NCBI RefSeq assembly: GCF_000518705.1
Contig: NZ_JAEC01000038.1
Coordinates: forward strand, 1-39,429
Direction of reading: 5' to 3'
Source of the DNA: Shewanella colwelliana ATCC 39565
Lineage (GTDB): Bacteria; Pseudomonadota; Gammaproteobacteria; Enterobacterales; Shewanellaceae
DNA: 39,429 nt
Position numbers and translations under genes: made by a program. Positions 16,557 to 25,756 of this stretch are shown piece by piece (the first letter of the stretch is position 1; each line of letters starts with the position of its first letter). The notes under the pieces are model-generated. The model was not told the DNA's origin. It worked only from the letters and a program-made list of their open reading frames with translations, and searched no databases.

Positions 16557-17213
16557 ATGAAAAAAATAGCTGTTTTGTTGAGCGGTTCCGGTGTCTTTGA
16601 TGGCAGCGAAATCCATGAAGCAGTACTAACCCTGCTTTCTTTAACTCATGCCGGGGCTGAATATCAATGTTTCGCGCCAGACATTGAGCAGCTACATGTC
16701 GTGAATCATCTCACTGGTGAGGTTGCGGTAGGCGAGCAACGCAACGTATTGGTTGAAGCGGCAAGAATTGCCAGAGGAGAGATAAAAGCCACCACTGAGC
16801 TTGAAATTGAGCAGTTTGACGGACTAGTGATCCCTGGTGGGTTTGGTGCAGCCAAAAACTTATGCAACTTCGCTATTACTGGCAGTGAGTGCAACATTGC
16901 GCCATCGGTTAGTGAGTTCATCCAAGCATTCGTTGATGGGCAAAAGCCGGTTGGCTTTATCTGTATTGCGCCAGTGATGATTCCGAGGCTGTATCATTCT
17001 GGTGCAAAAGGTACCATAGGCAATGATAGTGAAACTGCCCATGCGTTCAACCTGATGGGAGGCGAACATCAAGAAGCTAGCGTTGAAGATATTGTGGTTG
17101 ATGAAACCAATAGGCTGGTGAGTACGCCAGCCTATATGTTGGCGGAAAATATTACACAGGCGCATATAGGTATCGAAAAGCTGGTGAAAAAAGTGTTGTC
17201 GCTCGCGGATTAG
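16557..17213 (+). CDS. elbB: ElbB (DJ-1/PfpI family, glyoxalase-like)
   Basis: The 218-residue protein belongs to the DJ-1/PfpI superfamily. It matches ElbB, formerly called an enhancing lycopene biosynthesis protein; glyoxalase activity has been attributed to the E. coli protein, but its physiological role is unsettled. It begins KKIAVLLSGSGVFDGSEIHE. The nucleophile elbow is in FICIAPVM, with cysteine near 135, and FDGLVIPGGFGAAKNLCNF holds the conserved upstream glutamate/glycine loop region. I chose the ATG at 16557 because AAAGGAG lies 6 bases before it; an in-frame extension to 16521 has no ribosome site. It is convergent with glpG. Confidence 0.93.
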   Translation: MKKIAVLLSGSGVFDGSEIHEAVLTLLSLTHAGAEYQCFAPDIEQLHVVNHLTGEVAVGEQRNVLVEAARIARGEIKATTELEIEQFDGLVIPGGFGAAKNLCNFAITGSECNIAPSVSEFIQAFVDGQKPVGFICIAPVMIPRLYHSGAKGTIGNDSETAHAFNLMGGEHQEASVEDIVVDETNRLVSTPAYMLAENITQAHIGIEKLVKKVLSLAD

Positions 17214-17232
17214 TCTAGCTTTTATGTTAACG

Positions 17233-17256
17233 GCCTAGGCTGGTGCTTAGGCGCGT
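17233..17256 (+). terminator. Possible terminator between elbB and glpG
   Basis: GCCTAGGC (17233-17240) pairs with GCTTAGGC (17245-17252) with one mismatch or wobble, and TTTT follows after GCG. It overlaps the glpG stop codon, and the T-run is short. Confidence 0.4.
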
Positions 17257-18083
17257 TTTCTGCTGTCTATAAAACCTTGAATAATACCCACTATCAGACC
17301 GCCTATATGTGCCCCGTTGGCAATCGATAACCCGAATAGATCGGTAAAGCCAAACACAAGCCAAAGCAACATAAAGCCGATATAAGCGGGCGGTAGTCCA
17401 ATTCCGGCTTCTGGGCGTTTAACCCCCATAATCCAGGTGTAACCCACAACCGCATAAACGACACCAGAGAGTCCTCCGAAGTTTGGACCAGCAAGAAAAT
17501 ATTGCACAACATTGGGCAGGGTGCCTGCGACCAGCAGCAGAATTGCGAGTGGCGCGACGCCTATCTTGTTTTCAATTTTTCCGCCTAAGTACCACCACCA
17601 CAGCAGATTGAAGATAATATGCATGGCAGAAAAGTGCATTAAGCTTGGGGTGAAGAGCCGCCAGAATTGGTTTAGCCCACTATCTGGTACGGCACCGAAG
17701 AAAGAGAGGTGCTCGAACAAGGTATTGGCAAAGCCAACATTGAAACCTAAAAAAATGATGCCGCAAATCGCGATGACGCTGAGTGTTAGAGGGCCAGCAC
17801 CAGAGATAAACTGAGTAAAAAGCTGTAGGCCTGGTGCACCATAATCGAGCTGTTTTTTGGTTGTGCCATTATCCCAAGATGCGGCAAGGTATTTGTCATC
17901 AAATGGGTTCTGTATAAAACGCTCATATTCATTACGTGCGGCGTGATAGTTGTTTTCATCCACGACCGCTAGGGCGACACCTTGCTCTGTATGAGTGATA
18001 TGACAGGCGATGCCTTGGCCTTTCAGATAGTCGACGAGTGCCTGAGCGGCTCGTTCATTGGGTAAGTGACCAATCTCTAGCAT
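17247..18083 (-). CDS. glpG: Rhomboid intramembrane serine protease GlpG
   Basis: GlpG cleaves membrane proteins within the inner membrane. The 278-residue product has a cytoplasmic N-terminal domain (about 1-70) and six membrane helices. Catalytic serine lies in GGLSGVVYA (about 202) and histidine in NGAHIGG (about 256). WWWYLGGKIE and the preceding HIIFNLLW are typical rhomboid features. Two ATG codons are adjacent; I prefer the second because AGGAG is 6 bases upstream of it but only 3 from the first. The gene is 24 bases downstream of glpE and likely co-transcribed. In E. coli these genes lie beside glpR, which is absent here. Confidence 0.95.
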   Translation of the reverse strand: MLEIGHLPNERAAQALVDYLKGQGIACHITHTEQGVALAVVDENNYHAARNEYERFIQNPFDDKYLAASWDNGTTKKQLDYGAPGLQLFTQFISGAGPLTLSVIAICGIIFLGFNVGFANTLFEHLSFFGAVPDSGLNQFWRLFTPSLMHFSAMHIIFNLLWWWYLGGKIENKIGVAPLAILLLVAGTLPNVVQYFLAGPNFGGLSGVVYAVVGYTWIMGVKRPEAGIGLPPAYIGFMLLWLVFGFTDLFGLSIANGAHIGGLIVGIIQGFIDSRKRA

Positions 18084-18107
18084 CATGCGCTCCTAAGTTG
18101 ATTGGTG

Positions 18108-18413
18108 TTAGTTTGCCTCGCGCCAAGCTTGAAAGCCACCATCTAGACTGTAAACCTCATCGAAACCTTGTTCATTAAGGTACTGCGCGGCATTTTGGCT
18201 GCTGATGCCGTGATAGCAGACGACAATGAGCGGCTTATCCATATCGGCGTTACCAATATAGGCGGCGAGGTTCTCATTAGTAAGGTTGGTAGCGTTAGCG
18301 ATATGTCCTGCCTCAAAGCTCGCGCTATCACGAATATCCACAATTTGGATATCTGTTGAGGACGCTTGCATTTGAATGAGTTGGTTGATGCTTAAGTGTT
18401 GAAAAGCTGACAT
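18108..18413 (-). CDS. glpE: Thiosulfate sulfurtransferase GlpE (rhodanese)
   Basis: This 101-residue single-domain rhodanese transfers sulfane sulfur from thiosulfate to cyanide or thiol acceptors in the cytoplasm. The active-site loop reads CYHGISS with the nucleophilic cysteine at about 66. Conserved [13 protein letters not shown] and [10 protein letters not shown] are present. The length matches GlpE (about 105). AGG lies 6 bases before the ATG. It is the first gene of a glpE-glpG pair and sits 80 bases downstream of tdh on the same strand, beyond a GC-rich hairpin. Confidence 0.94.
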   Translation of the reverse strand: MSAFQHLSINQLIQMQASSTDIQIVDIRDSASFEAGHIANATNLTNENLAAYIGNADMDKPLIVVCYHGISSQNAAQYLNEQGFDEVYSLDGGFQAWREAN

Positions 18414-18457
18414 AGAAAACCTGACGAAATAGAAAATATAGAGAGAGTGTGCAGTAA

Positions 18458-18479
18458 GGGGCTGCCGCTGTACAGCCCC
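18458..18479. other. GC-rich hairpin between tdh and glpE
   Basis: GGGGCTG (18458-18464) pairs with CAGCCCC (18473-18479). There is no T-run, so it may be a weak or Rho-assisted end of the kbl-tdh transcript. Confidence 0.4.
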
Positions 18480-18492
18480 AAATCTGTATCGG

Positions 18493-19518
18493 TTAATCCC
18501 AGCTTAAGATCACTTTTCCAGATTGACCTGAGCGCATGGCATCAAAGCCGGCTTGGAAATCATCAACTTTAAAGTGGTGGGTGATGATAGGTGAGATATC
18601 AAGACCTGATTGGATAAGACTTGCCATCTTATACCAAGTTTCAAACATCTCGCGGCCATAGATGCCCTTGATGATTAAGCCTTTGAAGATCACTTTACTC
18701 CAGTCGATAGCCATGTCACCGCCAGGAATACCTAGCATAGCCACTTTCCCGCCATGGTTCATGGTATCTAGCATGGAGTGGAATGCTGCTGGTACACCAG
18801 ACATCTCTAGTCCCACGTCGAAGCCTTCAGTCATGCCAAGCTCTGCCATGACATCCTCAAGCTGTTCGGTTGCGACGTTTACAGCGCGAGTCGCGCCCAT
18901 TTTACGCGCTAGCTCTAGGCGATACTCGTTGACATCGGTGATGACAACGTGACGAGCGCCAACATGGCGACACACGGCTGCTGCCATGATGCCGATAGGG
19001 CCCGCACCTGTGATCAACACATCTTCGCCGACTAAGTCGAATGATAAGGCCGTGTGGACGGCGTTGCCAAATGGATCGAAGATAGAGGCTAGATCATCTG
19101 AGATATCATCAGGGATCTTAAATGCGTTAAATGCTGGGATGACTAGGTATTCAGCAAAGGCACCATCGCGATTGACGCCCACCCCGGAAGTGTTACGACA
19201 TAAGTGAGTGCGGCCTGCACGGCAGTTTCGGCAATGGCCACATGTGATGTGCCCTTCGCCCGATACGCGGTCTCCAATAGAGAAACCACGTACTTCTTGT
19301 CCAATTTCAACCACTTCACCAACATATTCATGACCCACAACCATAGGCACAGGAATGGTGTTTTGCGACCATTCATCCCAGTTGTAGATATGGACATCTG
19401 TGCCACAAATAGCCGTTTTACGGATCTTAATTAGCAGATCGTTATGGCCCACTTCAGGTTTTGGCGCATCGACCATCCAGATGCCTTCTTCAGGCTTTAA
19501 TTTACTTAACGCTTTCAT
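18493..19518 (-). CDS. tdh: L-threonine 3-dehydrogenase
   Basis: Tdh oxidises L-threonine to 2-amino-3-ketobutyrate with NAD. The 341-residue sequence is almost collinear with E. coli Tdh from MKALSKL to SGKVILSWD. Catalytic zinc ligands are in AICGTDVH and GHEYVGEV. The structural zinc site is [15 protein letters not shown]. The Rossmann motif is [11 protein letters not shown] chose the second of two adjacent ATG codons because AGGA is 7 bases upstream and it gives the family N-terminus. Kbl ends 9 bases upstream, so the pair is an operon in which Kbl uses the Tdh product. Confidence 0.98.
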   Translation of the reverse strand: MKALSKLKPEEGIWMVDAPKPEVGHNDLLIKIRKTAICGTDVHIYNWDEWSQNTIPVPMVVGHEYVGEVVEIGQEVRGFSIGDRVSGEGHITCGHCRNCRAGRTHLCRNTSGVGVNRDGAFAEYLVIPAFNAFKIPDDISDDLASIFDPFGNAVHTALSFDLVGEDVLITGAGPIGIMAAAVCRHVGARHVVITDVNEYRLELARKMGATRAVNVATEQLEDVMAELGMTEGFDVGLEMSGVPAAFHSMLDTMNHGGKVAMLGIPGGDMAIDWSKVIFKGLIIKGIYGREMFETWYKMASLIQSGLDISPIITHHFKVDDFQAGFDAMRSGQSGKVILSWD

Positions 19519-19527
19519 CATAGAGTC

Positions 19528-20721
19528 CTAAATAATGCCCATCTCTTTAGCGATGCGGGTGAAGGCATCGATGGCGCGATCTAACTGCTGGCGAGTATGG
19601 GCCGCTGACATTTGCGTGCGGATACGAGCTTGACCTTTAGGTACCACTGGGAAGGAGAATCCGACGACATAGATATTCTCTTCAAGTAAACGGTTAGCAA
19701 AATCACCGGCAAGCTTGGCATCACCAATCATCACTGGGATGATTGCATGATCCGCACCCCCTAAAGTAAAGCCTGCTTCGGTCATTTTTTCACGGAAATA
19801 ACGACTATTTTCCCATACCGATTCACGCAGTGCTTGACCCGTTTTTAGCATTTCTAATACATGGATAGATGCCGTTACGATAGACGGTGCCAGAGAGTTA
19901 GAAAATAGGTAAGGACGAGAGCGCTGACGTAACCAATCAATGACCTCTTTCTTGCCCGATGTGAACCCGCCTGACGCGCCACCAAGGGCTTTACCTAAGG
20001 TACCGGTAATAATATCGACGCGGTCCATGACGTCGCAATATTCGTGGGTGCCACGACCATTCTGACCAATGAAGCCTACAGCATGAGAGTCATCAACCAT
20101 CACTAATGCGCCATATTTATCGGCAAGATCACAAACCCCTTGGAGATTAGCAATGACCCCATCCATTGAGAACACACCATCGGTAGCGATCAGAATATGG
20201 CGTGCTCCCGCTTCTTTAGCGGCTTTAAGTTGAGACTCAAGATCGGCCATATCATTGTTGGCATAACGGAAACGTTTCGCCTTACATAGACGCACGCCAT
20301 CGATGATTGAGGCGTGGTTGAGTGCATCGGAGATAATGGCATCTTCTGCGCTAAGCAGTGTCTCGAACAGACCTGCGTTCGCGTCAAAGCAAGATGAATA
20401 AAGAATGGTATCTTCCATGCCTAAAAATTCACTTAGGCTTGCTTCCAGTTGTTTGTGAATATCTTGAGTACCGCAAATAAAACGCACTGACGCCATACCG
20501 AAGCCATGATCAGTCAGGCCCTGTTGAGCGGCACTAATGAGTTCTGGATGGTTGGCGAGGCCAAGATAGTTGTTAGCGCAGAAGTTCATCACTTCAGCGC
20601 CGTTTACCTCTATTTCAGTTTTTTGAGGAGAGGCAATTACGCGCTCACTCTTGTATAAGCCTTCTGCTTTAACTTCAGCAAGCTGCTGGTTGATCTGGTT
20701 GTAGAATGAGGTCGTCGCCAC
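19528..20721 (-). CDS. kbl: 2-amino-3-ketobutyrate coenzyme A ligase (glycine C-acetyltransferase)
   Basis: Kbl splits 2-amino-3-ketobutyrate with CoA into glycine and acetyl-CoA, completing threonine degradation with Tdh. The 397-residue protein is a PLP enzyme of the alpha-oxoamine synthase family. The PLP lysine is in [14 protein letters not shown] (about 243), and [19 protein letters not shown] and [13 protein letters not shown] are family hallmarks. The start is GTG, supported by AAGGAGA 7 bases upstream. It is first in the kbl-tdh operon, with an AT-rich promoter region upstream. Confidence 0.97.
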   Translation of the reverse strand: MATTSFYNQINQQLAEVKAEGLYKSERVIASPQKTEIEVNGAEVMNFCANNYLGLANHPELISAAQQGLTDHGFGMASVRFICGTQDIHKQLEASLSEFLGMEDTILYSSCFDANAGLFETLLSAEDAIISDALNHASIIDGVRLCKAKRFRYANNDMADLESQLKAAKEAGARHILIATDGVFSMDGVIANLQGVCDLADKYGALVMVDDSHAVGFIGQNGRGTHEYCDVMDRVDIITGTLGKALGGASGGFTSGKKEVIDWLRQRSRPYLFSNSLAPSIVTASIHVLEMLKTGQALRESVWENSRYFREKMTEAGFTLGGADHAIIPVMIGDAKLAGDFANRLLEENIYVVGFSFPVVPKGQARIRTQMSAAHTRQQLDRAIDAFTRIAKEMGII

Positions 20722-21142
20722 CTGTAATCTCCTTCTTTTATATAATTATATTTTTAATATTGATGAGGTTGGCTCTGTGCATTTGATTCGAGAGAAACCA
20801 CATCAATGATATAAGTTAGGAATCATTTTAGCCGTTATTGACGGCTTGAGTTTAGCTGTATCTGCCTGATTGATGAGTGCCTTAGTTTAGCTTAAATTCA
20901 CTCATAATTTCTGTATGCTGTTTTGTGTCGCTATCGTTTGCGGCGCCTACGCCATGCGATAGATTGGCCGAATTCTAACCTTAAACAGGGCGCGTGCCAC
21001 ACACTTTTTTTGTGCTATTAACTAAGATAGTGCTAGCGCAACTTTCACATAACAAAAAGTAATGTGAAATGTCACATTTTGGGTGCTGATAAACTGAAGA
21101 TTTAGGGGGAGCTAGCGATAACTAACGCAGCCCCCTGACGGC
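20722..21142. promoter_or_regulatory. Upstream region of kbl-tdh, 421 bases
   Basis: No gene is visible. The part near kbl is very AT-rich (20738-20760) and probably contains the kbl promoter. At 21061-21078 AATGTGA and TCACATT form a dyad with a 4-base spacer; on the minus strand it is followed by TTTTT at 21054-21058, so it may be the terminator of the TetR gene rather than an operator. Confidence 0.4.
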
Positions 21143-21793
21143 CTAATCTTCTTGCTCTGCCTTGGCAAGTGCTTGGTAATGTTGCTCTAGGCGGATAAAG
21201 GTCGGTTTAGAATTGGGGGTTGCATAAGCCTTAAATATCATCAGTACGCGCAAAAGTCCTTCATAGAGTGACGTTTTGGTGATCTCTGTGGTATTGGAGT
21301 GTGTTAGACGATTACTGATCCAGAAGCAGGCAACCATACGAATTGTGTCGGCCAATGGGGTGATCTCACTGTCATCAATCACCAATACACCATCTTGTTT
21401 TAATTTAGACAAAATGCCCGTTGCACGAGTTAAAAAACGTTGTTGAGTTTCTGTGTATAGGCGGTTCAGCTCTTCATCTCGGCCCAAAATAATCACCAAG
21501 TTGGCGTACATAAAGCGGAATTGCCATAAAGTGTAAAACAGAGCATCGAAATAGCCGATAAGTAGATCAACATCGACCTCTTCCCCCTCATAAGGTTGGA
21601 AACCCGACTCTAGATGTTGTTCGTAAAGGGTGAAGATGGAGCGAATAATGTCTTCTTTATTGCGAAAATGGTAGTAAAGGTTGCCCGGACTGATCCCCAG
21701 ATGTGCGGCAATATGGTTGGTGGTAATGCTTCGTTCACCATGCTCGTTAAAGAGTGCCAGGCTGGTATGTACAATTTTGTCACGGGTTTTCAT
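21143..21793 (-). CDS. TetR-family regulator (copy 1 of tandem pair)
   Basis: The 216-residue protein has an N-terminal TetR helix-turn-helix (about 8-55), TTNHIAAHLGISPGNLYYHF, and a helical ligand-binding domain whose effector cannot be inferred. It is strongly similar to the next gene upstream along the whole length, for example in the DNA-binding helices and in the shared TRMVACFWI segment. The two lie head-to-tail with 156 bases between, a tandem duplication that has diverged. Neither is next to an efflux pump or an obvious target. The neighbours are kbl-tdh and waaA. Confidence 0.9.
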   Translation of the reverse strand: MKTRDKIVHTSLALFNEHGERSITTNHIAAHLGISPGNLYYHFRNKEDIIRSIFTLYEQHLESGFQPYEGEEVDVDLLIGYFDALFYTLWQFRFMYANLVIILGRDEELNRLYTETQQRFLTRATGILSKLKQDGVLVIDDSEITPLADTIRMVACFWISNRLTHSNTTEITKTSLYEGLLRVLMIFKAYATPNSKPTFIRLEQHYQALAKAEQED

Positions 21794-21949
21794 GCAGATC
21801 CTAAATGGGTCAGTTAAGAGTTGTACTCAATCACTCTCTAATGGGCGCTGTCAACGAAAGGCCACCCATTAAAATAGAAATTGAAAGGTAAACATGCTCT
21901 TAACAAAAGTCAATTGATGGCTAATCAGACCAGTGCCTATTTGGCATCA

Positions 21950-22624
21950 CTATAGTTGTACGCTTAACTCGGATGCTTGGCAACTTTGAGGCTGTGCTAA
22001 CGTTTGATAATGCTCCTCTAAACGGTTGAAGGTGGCAATAGAGGTTGGCGTGGCGTGTGCCTTGAAAATCATGATCACTCTGAGTAAGCCTTCATAAAGG
22101 CAAGTTTTGGTAATGGCAATAGAGGAGGAGTGGGTTTGTTTATAGCCAATCCAAAAACAGGCCACCATTCTCATGGTATCGGCTAGTGGCATGACCTTAT
22201 CATCGTCAATATGCAATAGACCATCGCGCTTGAGCTGCCCTAAAATATTGCTAGAACGATCGAGAGCTAACTGCTGAACTTGCAGATAACGTTGCAGTAA
22301 GGCCTCGTCGCTGCTCAAGATATAGGTCAAGTTGGTATACATAAAACGGAAACGCCACAGGATGTCAAACATAGTATCGAAGTAACCAACCAGCAGCTCG
22401 ACATCAACTGCTTTATTCTCATAGGGCTGAAATCCTGCGTGGAGGTGTGTTTCATACAGGCTAAAGATAGAGCGAATGATGTCTTCTTTATTCTTAAAGT
22501 GATAATAGAGGTTACCAGGACTAATCCCCAAATGTGCCGCAATATGGTTAGTGGTAATACGCCGCTCGCCCTTAGTATTGAATAGTTCTAGGCTAGCGTG
22601 GACAATTTTTTCACAGGTTTTCAT
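21950..22624 (-). CDS. TetR-family regulator (copy 2 of tandem pair)
   Basis: The 224-residue protein is a paralogue of its downstream neighbour. The helix-turn-helix is nearly identical (TTNHIAAHLGISPGNLYYHF), so the two probably bind similar operators. The ligand-binding halves have diverged more, and this copy carries an extra C-terminal tail of about 10 residues. It is divergent from waaA, with 166 bases between the start codons, so control of waaA or of its own gene pair is possible. The ligand and targets are unknown. Confidence 0.9.
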   Translation of the reverse strand: MKTCEKIVHASLELFNTKGERRITTNHIAAHLGISPGNLYYHFKNKEDIIRSIFSLYETHLHAGFQPYENKAVDVELLVGYFDTMFDILWRFRFMYTNLTYILSSDEALLQRYLQVQQLALDRSSNILGQLKRDGLLHIDDDKVMPLADTMRMVACFWIGYKQTHSSSIAITKTCLYEGLLRVIMIFKAHATPTSIATFNRLEEHYQTLAQPQSCQASELSVQL

Positions 22625-22790
22625 GCTATTACCGCTGTTATGAGGTGAGTGATTTATCTTAACCTAAATAGGAGGCCAATCGAAAACGGGGTTGTTAGCA
22701 CATGTAAATACCCTAATTGTCTCTGTTTTCTGTGCTTATGTTAGTATTACGGCAACTAAGTAAACAAAATGCAATCAAGCGCACACTTTT

Positions 22791-24056
22791 ATGAATCGAA
22801 TCTTATACTCTGCCCTGTTATATCTACTCTCTCCCTTATTGCTACTCTATTTGGCTATTCGTTCGATTAAAAGTCCCGCTTATCGCAGCCGCTGGAGTGA
22901 GCGTTTTGGTTTAAGCCAATTAGCCCCAACCGATCTGTTGATCCATTCCGTTTCAATGGGGGAAACGTTAGCGGCAATACCACTGATCAATAAAATCATG
23001 GCGAGCTATCCACAGCTAAGCATTACAGTGACGACAACCAGCCCCACAGGATCGGCGGAAGTAGTAAAAGCTTTTGGTGATCGAGTGCAGCATTGCTATC
23101 TACCGTTTGATTTGCCGCTATGTGTGCAACGGTTTTTATCTCAGTTGCAACCGAAAACCTGTATTATCATGGAGACTGAGCTTTGGCCAAATCTCGTTCA
23201 TTTGGCAAAAAAGCGTGGCATAAAGTTAATGCTAGCCAACGCGCGTTTATCACCTAAATCCGCCACACAATATGAAAAGCGTGCAGCATTATCTGTGCCT
23301 ATGTTACAAGCATTAGATATTATCGCCGCGCAATCAAAACCAGCTGCCGAACGTTTTATTGATCTCGGCACTGCACCTCATCAAGTTACTGTGTGTGGTA
23401 GTCTCAAGTTTGACCTCACCATTAAGTCTGAACTGTTTGAACATGCGTCGGCAATGCGACAGCGCTGGCAGCGAAAAAACGCCTCTATTTGGGTCGCAGG
23501 TAGCGTACATCCGGGTGAGTTTGATCTCATGCTGGCTGCACATAAGCGAGTGTTAGACGCTGACCCTAGTGCTCTATTAATAATGGTACCAAGACATCCT
23601 GAACAGTTTGATGCAGCGGCAAGCCGGGTGGTTGCCGCGGGTTTACGCCTTGCTCGGCGCAGTCTCAATGATAATGTCGACGAGCATACGCAAGTGCTGT
23701 TAGGTGACACCATGGGCGAGCTACTGAGTTTTTATGGTGCTGCGGATCAAGCATTTGTTGGTGGCACTTTAATAGCCAATGGTGGTCATAATCCGTTAGA
23801 ACCAGCGGCAATGGGCTTGCCTGTATATGTTGGGCCTAATCATTGGGATTTTGCCGAAATCACCGAGTTACTTCGAGATGCTGGCGCATTAACTGTGGTC
23901 GATAGTGCAGAGTTGCTAGCGCTGCAGTTGAATAACAAATTTGCAGACAAGAGAGCTTACCTCACTGCCAGAGATGCTGGTTTAAAGGTGGTTGAAGAGA
24001 ACAAAGGCGCGCTTGAGACGCAATTTGCACTTGCCTGCCGTTTAATAGAAGCGTAA
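22791..24056 (+). CDS. waaA: 3-deoxy-D-manno-octulosonic acid (Kdo) transferase
   Basis: WaaA transfers Kdo from CMP-Kdo to the lipid A precursor at the inner membrane, the first step of LPS core assembly. The 421-residue GT30 enzyme has an N-terminal hydrophobic anchor (about 4-24), the SVSMGETLAAIPLI loop with its catalytic glutamate, METELWPNL, and the C-terminal GGHNPLEPAAMGLPV nucleotide-sugar site. Together with the Kdo kinase gene at its 3' end it suggests a core with a single phosphorylated Kdo, as in Haemophilus and Vibrio (inference). No good Shine-Dalgarno precedes the ATG. It converges on kdkA with a 24-base gap. Confidence 0.97.
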   Translation: MNRILYSALLYLLSPLLLLYLAIRSIKSPAYRSRWSERFGLSQLAPTDLLIHSVSMGETLAAIPLINKIMASYPQLSITVTTTSPTGSAEVVKAFGDRVQHCYLPFDLPLCVQRFLSQLQPKTCIIMETELWPNLVHLAKKRGIKLMLANARLSPKSATQYEKRAALSVPMLQALDIIAAQSKPAAERFIDLGTAPHQVTVCGSLKFDLTIKSELFEHASAMRQRWQRKNASIWVAGSVHPGEFDLMLAAHKRVLDADPSALLIMVPRHPEQFDAAASRVVAAGLRLARRSLNDNVDEHTQVLLGDTMGELLSFYGAADQAFVGGTLIANGGHNPLEPAAMGLPVYVGPNHWDFAEITELLRDAGALTVVDSAELLALQLNNKFADKRAYLTARDAGLKVVEENKGALETQFALACRLIEA

Positions 24057-24080
24057 TTCCCGGCGCACAACCTGAGTCGT

Positions 24081-24812
24081 TTAACGGCTCGCCTCGGCAT
24101 AGCCTGCTAGCAACTGTTGCCAGTCAGGCTCGCTAAAATGCAAGGATGCTAGCTTCGCTTTCTCCTTATTGAAGGATCGCAATAGGCGCGCTAAATTGGC
24201 CTGCTGCCAAGATGGAGAAGGAGGCCTTATTTCGCCTCTGTCGAAATCGATGAGGGTAAAGTCATCGCCGCTAATTAAGATGTTTTTCGCATTCAGGTCG
24301 GTATGATAGACGCCACGCTGGTGGAATTTGGCAATTAATTGTCCAAGTGCTTGCCACTGCTGCGCAGTCATCGGCAACTTGGACAGTTGAGCGACCAAAT
24401 CTTGTGCCCCTTCAACACGCTCGATGATTATATCGCCACGATAGTGTATGCCACTGCGTTGAATCTGCGCCGCTATAGGCTTAGGGACGGCAAAACCTTC
24501 ATCAAATAGCTGTTCTAGCAGTTTCAATTCTGCAATGGCGCGGGTCCGATTTAGGCCTGTGTAGAGGTAAGCATCGCGGCTCACTTTTTCTATTAAGCCA
24601 CCACGATAGTAATGGCGTAATACCCATTGCGAATGATGGTTGTTAGTGACAGCGCTCGGATTGACAAACCAAGTGGTATAACGACCTTTCGAAGAGCCTG
24701 TAACACAGCCTATATCTTGCCAATAATCGACAGTAAACCAATCTGGTGTGATGGGTTTGAGTGCGGGCTGACAAAAAGCAATAAAGCCAGCATCAGTCGG
24801 TTTGATCTGCAT
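24081..24812 (-). CDS. kdkA: Kdo kinase KdkA
   Basis: KdkA phosphorylates Kdo in the inner core of LPS. The 243-residue protein is a small protein-kinase-fold enzyme. The catalytic loop reads VYHTDLNAKNIL (aspartate about 170) and the metal-binding segment is LIDFDRGEI (about 190). GRYTTWFV and RHYYRGGLI near the N-terminus form the family nucleotide-binding region. It is 56 bases downstream of rmlD on the same strand and probably the last gene of the rmlCBD operon, though functionally it pairs with the convergent waaA. Confidence 0.93.
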   Translation of the reverse strand: MQIKPTDAGFIAFCQPALKPITPDWFTVDYWQDIGCVTGSSKGRYTTWFVNPSAVTNNHHSQWVLRHYYRGGLIEKVSRDAYLYTGLNRTRAIAELKLLEQLFDEGFAVPKPIAAQIQRSGIHYRGDIIIERVEGAQDLVAQLSKLPMTAQQWQALGQLIAKFHQRGVYHTDLNAKNILISGDDFTLIDFDRGEIRPPSPSWQQANLARLLRSFNKEKAKLASLHFSEPDWQQLLAGYAEASR

Positions 24813-24868
24813 AAGTGAATCGACTCAATTGGGTTGTTTGGCGCGAATAGGCTAATTGTACCCGATAT

Positions 24869-25756
24869 TTACCCGCTGTCAGAACTCTTTGCGTGCTTAA
24901 GGGCTTGCATGACGGTTTCAAGATTTTCTTGCCAGGGTTTCGGCTGTGCTATGGACCACGACGCCTGTGAATTGAGCGCGCTAAATGCTGGCCGTATCGC
25001 TTGAGACGAATATTCACGGCTTAATATCGGCTTTATGGTGACCGGATGGTTAAGAAGTCCGTTTCGCTGCCCGCTCTCTGCTATCTGCTGAGCAAATTCA
25101 TACCAAGAGACAGCCCCTAAATCGCTCCAGTGATAGCAAGGTGCTAATAGGTCAACTTGGGTTAGCCGCCAAATAAAATGTGCCAGCTCGATGGCCGATG
25201 TAGGGCTACCAACTTGATCCTTGATGACACTCAATGTTGTCTGCTGACGCATCACTCTGAGCATGGTTTTGACAAAGTTATTACCAAAGGGCGAGTAGAT
25301 CCAGGCACTACGAATGAGCGTACTATTTTGAGGTTGGAGTTGCGTGAGCGCGTGTTCGCCCGCCAACTTTGACTTGCCGTAGACGTTGAGCGGATTCGGA
25401 TGGTCATCGACTCCATAGGAGGCCTGCTGCGTGCCATCAAACACATAGTCACTCGACAAGTGAATAAGGCGAATATTTTGTTTAGCGCAGAGCGTGGCAA
25501 GGTGTTCAACCGCTGTTGCGTTAAGGTCGAAGGCTTTCTCGGGTTCTGATTCAGCTAGATCGACAGCGGTATAGCCGCTGGCGTTGATGATCGTGTTGAC
25601 TTTGTGTTGGGTGAGGATATTTTCTAACTGATCTGCATGAGTGATATCAAGTTGTTGCCTGCCAAAAAATCGTGCAGTAACGCCACTTGGAAGCGTTGCC
25701 TTAAGTGCTTGCGCCACTTGTCCTTGCTGTCCGATCACCAATATAGGGTTACACAT
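24869..25756 (-). CDS. rmlD: dTDP-4-dehydrorhamnose reductase
   Basis: RmlD carries out the last step of dTDP-L-rhamnose synthesis. This 295-residue short-chain dehydrogenase starts with the Rossmann motif GQQGQVAQA. The catalytic tyrosine and lysine are in [19 protein letters not shown] and [17 protein letters not shown] are typical of RmlD. It overlaps the rmlB gene by 8 bases, so the two are translationally coupled. The rhamnose is probably destined for the core, O-antigen or capsule assembled by the neighbouring glycosyltransferases. Confidence 0.96.
   Translation of the reverse strand: MCNPILVIGQQGQVAQALKATLPSGVTARFFGRQQLDITHADQLENILTQHKVNTIINASGYTAVDLAESEPEKAFDLNATAVEHLATLCAKQNIRLIHLSSDYVFDGTQQASYGVDDHPNPLNVYGKSKLAGEHALTQLQPQNSTLIRSAWIYSPFGNNFVKTMLRVMRQQTTLSVIKDQVGSPTSAIELAHFIWRLTQVDLLAPCYHWSDLGAVSWYEFAQQIAESGQRNGLLNHPVTIKPILSREYSSQAIRPAFSALNSQASWSIAQPKPWQENLETVMQALKHAKSSDSG

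Noticed and set aside
21061..21078. CRP operator (TGTGA/TCACA)
   Set aside because: The spacer is 4 bases rather than 6, and on the minus strand the dyad is followed by a T-run, so a terminator of the TetR gene is the simpler reading.
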